Below, piece by piece: positions 24,201 through 36,200 of a stretch of 64,000 bases of DNA (its first letter is position 1; each line of letters begins with the position of its first letter). A model generated the notes under the pieces. That model did no database searches. It saw nothing but the letters and a program-made list of their open reading frames with translations, and was not told the origin of the DNA. Source of the DNA: Schistocerca nitens (Eukaryota; Arthropoda; Insecta; Orthoptera; Acrididae); NCBI RefSeq assembly GCF_023898315.1, contig NC_064617.1:619805000-619868999 (forward strand), written 5' to 3'. The position numbers and the translations under genes were made by a program.

Positions 24201-27200
24201 ACTGTCAGACTTTGAAATAAAAAGCGAACGTTAGGACCACAGAAAATCTCTTCGACCGAATTCTCTTCTCGCAAGAATGGCATTGGCTTATTTAGAGAGA
24301 GAGACAGAGAGAGAAGGAGAGAGAGAGAGAGAGAGAGACAGAGTGAAACAAACGAGGTACCCTCCGGTACTATAAGAAGCCTCTACATCTCGATTAAATA
24401 ATGATTACGACGACCGCTAAGTGTCTGTAAGAAAACGTTTCCTTTCGCCTGATGTTCTGAATAATAGGCTGACAGCGCCAGATCAACTATTTTATGAGCC
24501 TACATCATGATCTTCACCTGTGGCGGAAGATACGTCTTATCTTGGTTCACCCTTGTATTAAAATAATGACTGCTTTCTACCTAGCATGTCCTCTGATAAC
24601 ACAATATTTTCAGTATTGTCATCTATCTACGCTTGCGTGGTCCTGTAAACATAATTTGAAAATGCGATCCACCGTTATGTTGCTAATGGAAGTTCTGAAT
24701 TCGAACAGTTTTTAAGAGGAAAGGTTTACATGTTTCAAAGATTCAAAGTAGGAAGTTTAATCTGCAAAACACACAACAATTAAACACTAACCGACGTCGT
24801 TTTTTGCTTCTTCGTGGCGTACTTTCTTTCTGTCAGCAGTCATTTCATTGTGTCACATGTTAATTTACGACACATCTAAAGTGCCTACTAGCCAATTGGA
24901 GTAGGGTATTTGCGTGAGAATCTATATTTGAAACTCGTTACAGCCGTTAGTATCGCCACTTTAAGAAGAATCAAGAGAGACAAAATATCTCTGGAAGTGT
25001 TTTTGCTGTTGGAATAGAGCTCTTTATGAAGGTGGTGTCTATACTGTTGTAAAAACAGCTGCTTGATTTGTTATTTATGCCCAATCATCAGTAACCATGT
25101 TGCTTCCTTCTACGGAGAATGTTCCGTCATTTTTTATCTCGATGGTTTTCCTCTAGTCTTCAGTACACTTAAAAACCTTGCGCCTAACTGTGAATTTATT
25201 TTCTTTAATACTTTTCATCACTTTTACTACTTAATAAAGACAGAGTCTACTTTGAATAGGAACGTTCGTACACTTCGTTACATTCCTAAGAATGGACTGC
25301 AACCCATCTTTGAGTCACCATCTAACACCAGACATAATTAATACCATGAGTATGAAATGACTCCGATTCAGTAGCTGAACTCGTATCCAATTATTGTTGG
25401 AAGCATTAAGAATAAGCTGTAAAGTGGTCCATTTCGAACTGTAATGATTTGGAGTTTTTACTACAAGCAGTCGCCCTCTCAAGTGTTTCCTCAGTGGTAG
25501 TGCTTTGTGTGTTTCCAGATGAGCTGGGCCGCCAGATGCACCAGTTCACACCCCGAAGAACAGGCCTAAGGACCTACGCATCGACAGTGTCAACATCTGT
25601 GGAAAGTCGTAAGTAAATGGAGTGTTAACTTGTCTTTAAGCTCTTGCTTAAGAAACTACTTTAAATGAATTTTTCTTTCATCAGATTTCATAAAGTTAGT
25701 AAAGCAATATCAGTTTCACAATATTTTTGTCTCTTATGTTGGTTCTGGGATTTAAGCTGAATATTTATCGAGGTGTTCATATCACATAATACAGTAACAA
25801 GCTTTAGATTAACGAGAAAATTTCCCACACCTGTTTAGTTCCATATCATTGTCCATCTGCGCTAGAAATCTAATGCTGTGCGAAAGAAGAGATGTTTTCG
25901 CCTGTAGTTCGACATGCATCTCTATATTTTGACAGGACAGACACTAGGAGTCTGACATATTATGCTTCCTTTCCACTGACAGCATATGGGATACTGTGGT
26001 GGGCTAAGTCAGTTAGTGTAGAAAATGTTTTGCCAGATTTTGGGTACATGGAATTCCTTAATCCTTTCAGATCCTCTGGCTACAGCTGTGTAAGTTAACT
26101 TTTACTGTCTCTTAGCTGCAACAAAAGTATTTTTTCCCAATGGAAACTTTGCAAGTTTATCAGTGCGCTGCTTCTTGTGACAACCATAATAGGCGGATGT
26201 GGTTAGATCGCTATATTCCACGGTATAATTGAATATTGTTTTGTTATTTTGCACTGTAATTATTGAATGCTCAGTTTACTATTTATTACAGTAGAGAATA
26301 TTTTGTAATTAGTTATTTCAGTCCATAAGATATAACCAAGTGTACAAAGTACGTTTTGAAAACGGGTACACATTTTTGTATAAATATTGCATCTAAAATC
26401 ATTAAATAATTACCTAAGAGCATTACCACGTACAGAAAAATTTTCCTTGCTGCATAACAAATTCACGTTCGAAAGGGTTAAGTCATTAGCAGCGCCCCTT
26501 CAGTGAACAAAGAAGAGGCAGAGAGAGAAAGACAGACAGAATTCATGTCACGAACAGGTACTTCACAACTATTCGAAAACTATGTGGTTGTGAATAACGT
26601 TCATTTCGCATTTAACAATGAAATGAACAACCTTAGCTGCTTACAGGCGTTGACATACGTGTACGGGGAGTGATGAAAATGTGGGCCCCGACCGGGACTC
26701 GAACCCAGGACCTCATGTTTACAGGGCAGACACTCTATCCCTATGAGCCACCGAGGACAAGAAAGATAGCGCGACTGCAGGGATTTATCTCTGGCAACCC
26801 TCCCGCGAAACCCACATTCTCAACGTATGTCCCGCACTACATTCGTTGTGCCCCCGCCCATGATGGATAGAGCGTCTGCCATGTAAGCAGGATATCCCGG
26901 GTTCGAGTCCCGGTCGGGACACACATTTTCATCTGTCCCCGTTGACGTATGTCAATGCCTGTAAGCAGCTAAGGTTGTTCATTTCATTGTTATTTCATTC
27001 TAACGAGCTGCTTGGTCACCGATGGTATGTGTTCTTTCGGACATGTCCCCTTTATTTCAACATCAATCTGTTAGTGACAATTTTTGTGGGTAAAGCTGTC
27101 TATAACGCTGAACGCAGTTGTATTTATTACGACTTTTCTGCTACTTCTGTCATCAGATCATAGCTTAAAAAAATGGTTCAAATGGCTCTGAGCACTATGG

Positions 27201-30200
27201 GACTTAACAGCTATGGTCATCAGTCCCCTAGAACTTAGAACTACTTAAACCTAACTAACCTAAGGACATCACACAACACCCAGCCATCACGAGGCAGAGA
27301 AAATCCCTGACCCCGCCGGGAATCGAACCCGGGAACCCGGGCGTGGGAAGCGAGAACGCTACCGCACGACCACGAGATGCGGGCCATAGCTTAAAATTCA
27401 TTTTCATCTACTCCCCGCGAAATTGCAGACATAGATGAAATGACTCTAGTTGTGTCGTGAGAGATTTAGATATTTGTTTCAGCAACTGGAACCCTTTCTT
27501 TACTAACATACCCAGCGTGTCTGCTGTAATGAATCGGATTTCTGGGGCGGGACTACTGAGGGAGAGCTGACTACGAGGAAAGGATTGAATATTAAACGGA
27601 AGAGTGACATCTTACGAGTCGGGACGTGGAATGCTAGACTTTTGAACGTGGTATGGAAGCTGCAATATCTGAAAAGGGAAATGCAAAGGCTCAGTCTAGA
27701 TGTAGTGGGGATCTGTTAAGTAAATTGGAAAGAACACAGGGATTTCTGGGCAGGCGAGTGTAGAGTAAGATCAACAGCAACAGAAAATGGTGTAACACGA
27801 GTAGGACATTTTATGAACAGGAAGGCAGAACGGAGATCGAGATCCTATGAACAGCTCAGTGATAGGGTTGACAGCAAAACTACACTGATAACAATCGTTC
27901 CGGTGTACATGCCGACGTCGCAAGCAGGAGAAGAAGAGAGAGAGGAAATATATGACGATATTGAAAGAGTAATTCAGTAACAATACTCACAGGGGAGTGG
28001 AATGCAGTTGTACGGGAAGTAGGGGAAAAGTGTCTTACGGGAGAATATGGGCTTGGTAGTGGGAAAGAGAGAGGAACTTCTGCAACAAATTTCAGTTATT
28101 GTTAACGAATAACCTGCTGAAGAATCACGATAAGGAGGAGGTAAACTTGGAAAAGTCGGGAGACACGAGAATATTCCAGTTAGAGTAAGTTAGATTACAT
28201 CGTGGTCAGGCACAGAATCCAAACCAGTCCGAAGACTAATCCGACTGATGACTCGAAGAATAAATGAATAAATAAATCAGATTATTCCGCCTAAAGTCCC
28301 TGATTTTAAGAATGTTTCGTACAATCGACGGAGGATTCCAGTACATATGTATTATACACAGCTAAACCTTAAGTATGAGCTGTTGTCTCTTCTCCGTCAG
28401 AATCGGGATTGCGTTCTGTGTGTGTGTGTAAATCTGACCCCAATGTTCGAAGTAGGACTCGAATCCTAGAGCTCTGTTTCGCGCAGTATCAACGTCTCCA
28501 CGAGACGACGACTGTTAATGTAGACACGGAGATTGAACACAACTGTAAATACCTGTAACCTCATACAAAGGGGGAAACGAGAGTAAGATTTTTGCTATCG
28601 GAATAAAGCTAATATTGTTCCGATGACTGCTTCCCGACGACCTCTTGCTTATGTTTCCGTTTGGCCTGGGTAGACTATTGACTACCCTTGTCTTCATCTA
28701 TCGCCTGCGCTCGGGCGTCCTACGAATACACGTGACTAGGAACGCGTCAAAACAAAATTCTTAGCTCTGAGGTGTTCACGCAACCTCCTATTTTCTCTCG
28801 CAGCATGGCGTTAGGCTTATTCAGCTCTCTGTTTGTTCTACTTATAGCATTTTGGAGCATCTACTTTTAGTTCCTCTTAGTTGTTTTCATAACGCATTCA
28901 GCTTTTTCAAGTTTCCAATCTTCGTTGTTAATAAATTTGGAGTAAATTGTTAATATATGATAAGGCACTTTACCCAACTCAGCAAGTTCCACAGAAACAT
29001 GTAACAACCATGCGTGTGTTCAATTCAGTTCCTAAGCTATGACTAATTCCTTTCTCCTTCAGAGAGCGAATAGTGCCGTACCAGTTCCCAGCTCGATGAC
29101 AGACGTGTGCAGACAAGAGAAACATGCATGGCGAGAAGCCGCCTATGGTTTATTAGTTTAGTATGAATGACACATATCTCTATGCGTGCAGCATATGTGG
29201 TACAAAGAAAGCAAAGGCTTCGTAATTTGGCTGAACTCGAATAATATTTTTAAGGTTTTAAAATATCAATGCTGCTTTTTCATTTTCGCTTTTTACCCAC
29301 AGTATTTTTGCTTTTCTTAAATCGCCAGTTTATCTTTGCAACGATTTGTATGCTTGTACTATGATCGGCTTGGATTAGTTGTAACAAATTCTTTAAGCGA
29401 TTACTGTATGACATATTTCATATCTTTGGAGGTCCATTTGGGCCATCAGACAATGGAAAATGTCTCGGACGTCGAACAACGGGTCGATATAGTTTTGAAC
29501 GAGATTTCGCCATTATGTGTTTGGATTCTACTCCTGCATTTCGGTTTGGGAGGGAGACTGATCTACTGGACTTCTTGCTTTGCCTGGTGTTTCTACAGTG
29601 ATGAAGATTATGGGTGAGATATTTTCAGTTATTTGCGTGCTGTTTAAGAATCAGGGTAGAGTTTATTTGAATCACGCATTGTAAATAATTGCCCAGTTAT
29701 CGATCAATCATTCTGCGTACAGAACTTCCAGTAGTATCCTTCGGCATGGGAAAAATAAGGTTCTTAGTTTACTTACTTTTCGGGAAGTACAAACTGATTC
29801 TTAGATCGGGTAGTATCTTTTCAATCCATCTTGCAGTATACTCAAACCTATGATTCTCTTCCATATTGTAAATTATTTATTGTACTGCTAGAAGTTGTGT
29901 ACTTCAGATACGCAGATTCGTTACATTTTCGAGAAAAGCATATTGTGTTAGCTACATTGAGAATTTATCTTGGCTTCATGAACTTGCTTGGAACAAGAGT
30001 ACCATAAGGCTGTTTAGCTAACAGTCCTGTAGTCTCAACAATACTCCGTGTCTTCCAAGCCAAAATGTTAGCATCTGTAAATGCTTCAAGGCCACCATAA
30101 TCTCCTTGATTGCCCCATACAACAGCAAGTATCCACCAGGTACTACCTCCAAACACTGCTTGTACATCACAGATAAAGTTCAGATGGAGTCCACGAAAAA

Positions 30201-33200
30201 CATTTGGACCTCCAATCAATTGCTGTTTATTCATACATTTTCTCTGATTATTTTGTTAAACGGAAGTAATTTCGTTTATTATCTTAAGTGACATAGCTAC
30301 ACATTGTCTCGCCGCCATCTTGCTGACGCTAATTGCTTTAGTCCTCGTTACATCTGTGTTCAAATTTAGCACGCACAGTTAACTGAATTAATCGTATGCT
30401 ATGACTGCAAACTGTGGTGTGCGTGCTGTACACACACCATTAGATTATTTGACTTGTCGCTCTAACGAAGTAGGCGAGTGTCAGCATTATGTCTCCTGGT
30501 CTTATCGTGGCGTGTTTATCTTCTGCCGTTAGCTCAGACGATAGAAATGCCACTTGCACGCTTAGAGTAGCAGATTGACGGTGACCATCTTTAAACAGAA
30601 CTTGATTAATTTTCACACACATTTATTAAAATAATAAAGATCATAAACCTTACTTAACTTGATTCTGGATGCTATTTACAATTGACAATCTGAAGTTCCT
30701 TTGGTCTTATTCTCACATATCTCTGATACTTGACAATGTGTCTATGCATTTATCTTCATGGATATGTACAGGAATATGGTAACCTTATTAGGCGCAGACT
30801 GAAACTTGACTATAGACTGGTACAGACTAATGCAGACTAGTACAGACTGGTGCAGACAAATGCAGACTAATGCAGACTGACTAATCGGAGGTCTGTACAC
30901 TCGTTATAATACCTTGCTCGTTCAGGTATCACTGCGCGAGTGTGATCCGCGAGGAGAAAAGGTTCCACGTTAGCAGTAATCTCATTGGCTGCGTTACATA
31001 TTAATACGCGGATCGGCGGAAGCAGAATTTGGTCCGTCTCTAAGACAGCGCCATCTCGTAGTGCGCAGACGGACGACCGCTGCGCCTGCGCTGTTGTGCT
31101 TAGCGGGGCGCGCTCTAGTGGGAAAGTTGTGTACGCACTGACTACGCGGAACTATGTACACAACAAAACCATCAGCAATAAACATACTGGTCTCTGCTTG
31201 GACTGCCGGCCGCGGTGGCCGAACGCCGGCACGGTAGCTCAGCGTGTTCGGTCAGAGGGTTAGCTACCCTCTGTAATAAAAAAACTGAGTGAATGGGTCA
31301 ACGAAGAACAAATTCAACGAACAATATAGAACAATATGAGACAAAAAAAAGCGGTTCTAGGCGCTTCAGTCCGGAACCGCGCTGCTGCTACGGTCGCAGG
31401 TTCGAATCCTGATGTCCTTAGGTTAGTTAGGTTTAAGTAGTTCTAAGTTCTAGGCGACTGATGACCACAGATGTTAAGTGTGATCCGCGAGGAGAAAAGG
31501 TTCTACATTAGCAGCAATCTCATTGGCTGCGTTACATATTAATACGCGGATCGGCGGAAGCAGAATTTGGTCCGTCTCTAAGACAGCGCCATCTAGTAGT
31601 GCGCAGACGGACGACTGCTGCGCCTGCGCTGTTGTGCTTAGCGGGGCGCGCTCTAGTGGGAAAGTTGTGTACGCACTGACTACGCGGAACTATGTACACA
31701 ACAAAACCATCAGCAATAAACATACTGGTCTCTGCTTGGACTGCCGGCCGCGGTGGCCGAACGCCGGCACGGTAGCTCAGCGTGTTCGGTCAGAGGGTTA
31801 GCTACCCTCTGTAATAAAAAAACTGAGTGAATGGGTGAACGAAGAACAAATTCAACGAACAATATAGAACAATATGAGACAAAAAAAGCGGTTCTAGGCA
31901 CTTCAGTCCGGAACCGCGCTGCTGCTACGGTCGCAGGTTCGAATCCTGATGTCCTTAGGTTAGTTAGGTTTAAGTAGTTCTAAGTTCTAGGCGACTGATG
32001 ACCACAGATGTTAAGTCCCATAGTGCTCAGAGCGATATGAACCTTTTTTTTCGATTAAGTTTACAAGAGGAGAAATATAAGTCGTCAGATATTGTTCTGG
32101 AAGACTGAGAATACGATACAGTGAATACAATGCAGTGTTCTGTTATATTAGATGTATGTTGTGTGGCCCGCTTCATAGCGAAAGGGTTTACATTTCCAAT
32201 ACAATATTCAGACTTTTTCTTAAACTATGTTCTGATCTGTATGGTTAAGAGAAGTGTTTGAATATGCCGACAAATTGCAGGGACGCTTTCCTAACTGAAA
32301 ATGGAGGAAAAAAATTCCAATGAATGTGTGTTCGGAAATGCATCGTCGCCACAGAAGATGGCGCTGACGCATGACAGTTCCTCTAACAATATGTCGTGTG
32401 TTCCTCGTGTGTTGTAAGTAGTGTGATTTAAGCGGCAATCTGCAAGCAGCAGAATGGTCCAGTATTTATGTCAGGAACAAGCCTAGATGGTTTTTGTCTA
32501 CGGCCAAGCAGATGGAAAAGGTCGAGAGGCAGGACGGCTATAGCAAAATAACTACCTTCACAGACACCAACCGCATCATACAACATTTCAAGCCCTTTTG
32601 GGGCGTTTGAATGATCATAGGTCTATTCAGATAAGACGAAAGTGCAAGGAGGCCGCTGTGCGTACACCAGACTTGGAGGTCCGGGTTCTACACAATATTG
32701 AGACGAACACTAATACAAGCTCCAGCAAATGGCCCGCCAGCATGGTGTAAGCCAAAGAACAATTGTGTGTATTCTGGATGACACTGCATCCCGTGGATGT
32801 CGCTTTGAACATCTTTCGTGACGTGGATGCGATGCAGCTCTGCAGCCTACTGTGGTGCTGGACAATCTGTTGTCGTTTCACACACACCATCCATTTCTGG
32901 ACACATGTTCACAGGACCTTTATCCTCCATTTCCAGTCAGGCATCCGCCCTGCAGTTTGTCGGTTTTATTAATGTTCTTTTCCAGACTAAATATAACGAT
33001 TACAGACACAAGGGATCATGCTTATAGCACGGCTTTTAGCTGTAAGCTGAGAGCATAGACATCATACAGTATGATTCAGCTAACCCTACCTATGTGTTTT
33101 ACGTAACTAGGCAATACCTTAAAAAACAACGACCGAAATTTCCGTATTCTCTCGCTCGCTATGCGCAAACTATTAGACGTACAGAAAAAATGAGCGGGTC

Positions 33201-36200
33201 CTTTTTGTAGGAAATTTTTTGTAGTTAAATTTTATACAGAGGCCATAGTTTTCGAATTACTTATGAAAAACGTACAAAAGTTACCTTCAAACGCGTTTTA
33301 CCTGAATAACTCGGAGGCCGTGGCCTCCAGCAAAACTTATCCTAGTAAAAAATTTAACTACAAAAAGGTCCTGCTCATGTTTTCTGGATAATTGCACTTA
33401 TCAATCGACAGAATATGAGAATCTTATACGTGGTTGATAAAGACAGTGTGGGTGACTGAAAGTTATAGCTAGGAGCGTCTGAATCACCCTGTATAATTTT
33501 TGTACTGGTTGTTGCTGAATGATCAGCTACTGTTTGGCTGATATCTAGTTGCGCGAAAATCATTTGCGTTACGATTACATTTAGTATGTATAGGTGTTTG
33601 TAGTTCGTTAAATATTTGTAGATAAATCGCGTTTCTAAATTGTTTCCTAGAACATAGTTATTCACATATTATGGCACAGCTGATAGTGTCGGCCTTTGTT
33701 GAACTGTAAATGGTAATAGTTCATTCTCATTATATGTCACAGGCTTAAGAAGTCTTCCAAATTCTGCATTCCGAATGACAGGTAAGGTGAGCTAACTACG
33801 TTGCAATATGATACCTGTTGTTGGTGCTGGCAGATTATTACTTATTGGTGAAGCTCAGATTCTGTCTGACAAGCCGAACACGCCCACAGGAGCCCCGTAC
33901 TGGACCCTGCGGGCGCAGCAGCGACTGGTGAAGCGTCTATTCGCCTCCCAGGAGCGGCGGCCGGCCAAGAATGTGATCATGTTCCTGGGCGACGGCATGT
34001 CCATAGCGACGCTGACCGCCGCCAGGATGCTGCTGGGGCAGAGGCAGGGCCTGTCTGGCGAGGAGGCCCAGCTCAGCTTCGAAGAGTTCCCCAACGCTGG
34101 ACTGTCCAAGGTCAGCATTTCATACAGCGCGCCTCCATGCATCGTCGATTACATACACACGTATTCTAAAGGCTAATACTTTGTCGAAGCAACCACTTTC
34201 CTCCGTTATTGCCTGTCAGTTTCAGTTCCATGTAATTGTCGCATCCTGGCCTCTTCTCGATGCCTTCGAAGAAAAAATTACTGCGAAGCAGTTATCCGAA
34301 TGAGACGGAGATTGGTTGAGTGGTGTACTTGGACAGATAAGCAAATAACTTAAATTTCAAAAACATTGCATGATTTTTTAAATAGAAAGAGCTCAACGAA
34401 CTGAACATTCAGCAACGTCTTCATCCTACTGTGACCGTTATGCAAGGTGTTATTGGCCTAGGCATTGACTGAAACAGTTGTTGGATGTCCTCCTCAGAGA
34501 TACTGTGACAAATTCTGCCCAATTGGCGCATTAAATTATCATATTCTTAAAATGGTTCGAGGGCCCTGTCCGCTGGCCAACTATGATTTGGTAAATGCAA
34601 AGACAAGCGGTAGAAACAATCGCCTTGTACGAACGGGCAATATATTGCCGAAATGTAAGCCCAGGTGGCTTGTCATTAGAAACAACGAAACGGGGAGCAG
34701 AATATTGTCGACATGCTACAATGGTGTAAGAGTGCTGCAGATGACAACCAAAGAGGTCCTGCTATGAAACGAAATGGCACCCGATATCATCACTCCTGGT
34801 TTTCGTCTTCTGCCTGGAAATTCATTGACTGGAGTAGAATTTTCTTTACCGATCGCGCTTTGAAATGAGCCCCGATGACAAGTGAAAACGTGTTTGGAGA
34901 CGCCCTGGACAGAGCTGTGATACCAACATGACTTTCGCCCGCCGCACGGCCCGACAACCAGGAGTGATAGTCAGGGATGCCCTCTACGACCCACGAACAG
35001 CACAGGGGTACGTCGACGATATTCTACGTCCCATTTCGTAGTCCTTCACGGCGAGCCATCCTGGGCTGACATTTCAGTAATATAATGCCCGCTCGCCCAC
35101 GATGAGAGTTTCTTCTTCTTGTCTTCTTGCTTGCCAAACTCTACCTTAGCCAGCAAGATCGGCAGATCGCTCCCATATTGTGAAAGCTTGGAACATTATG
35201 GGCAGACCCTGCTACCGCCTCACGGTTTTCACGATATAACGCGCCAGTTTGACAGAATCTCTCAAGAGGACATCCAACAACTCCTACAGTGAATGCCAAG
35301 CCGAATAAGGGCTTACATAAGGGCCAAAGGTGGACCAAGGCGTTATTGGCTTGATCAATTTGTGAAGTATTTTCTCTTGGATAAACCATCAAATTTTTCT
35401 GATACTGTAATTATTTCTTTGTGTTACATGTACATCACATCTACTGATTTTCATCCCATTTGGATAATTCCTTCTGTGGTAAATTATTTTTCTTTTCTTC
35501 TTTTTTGCCTTAGTGTGTACTATATCCTCGGCGGTCATATTCCTTTCTTTACCAACACTTTCCCTTCAAGGATAGTAATTATGAAGGTGTGGTGTCTGAT
35601 GACTTGTCCAATAATTTCTATTTTCCTCTTATCCATTTGCATTAATAATCTTCTCTTTTCATTGATTTCCCTCTAGATTTCCAGATTGCTTTTTCTATCC
35701 GTCCAGCTTGTTCTTGTGATTTGCAATTATATCCACATTTCATCTGCTTCAAGTACATTTCCTTAAAATTTACTTAGAGTCCAACGTTCATTTCCACAGA
35801 GCAGTGTATTCCGTACAAATGCTTTTCCAAAGGATTTTCTGTCGTCTGTATTCACATGTTTGCTGGTTAAAATGATTATCTTGGTCATAAATGCCTGCTT
35901 TGCCAGTGCTACCCCTCTCTTCATTTCCATTAAGCATGTCCTGACTACTTTATTGTAATACTGAGATAATAAAATTGTTTTACATTCTCAGTTCTCACTT
36001 TATCAGGTTTTTAATTTGTTTTAATGTCTCTCACATCTTTTTCTCTCCACCATTACTTTCCATTGGTTAAGAGTGTCTGATATGACTTGCAACATTATGT
36101 TCATTTCTTTTTCGGAGTAAAAAAAAATCTTGTACACTGTATCATTTTACATTGCCTTTTATTCTCTTAGGCGTCTCCTTCATGATCTGAATAGGATCCT

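Noticed and set aside
26860-26925. Possible tRNA-Thr gene
   Set aside because: The T-arm is good but the acceptor stem and D-arm do not close, and it is the arm of an inverted SINE repeat.
30941-31263. 92-codon frames repeated in both tandem copies
   Set aside because: Conserved only because the DNA is duplicated; no start context, domain or splice signals. The underlying repeat could be part of an LTR-type element, but I see no target duplication or coding part to support that.
35293-35676. 127-codon open frame
   Set aside because: It joins the end of a Tc1 transposase relic to antisense LINE sequence and is not one gene.
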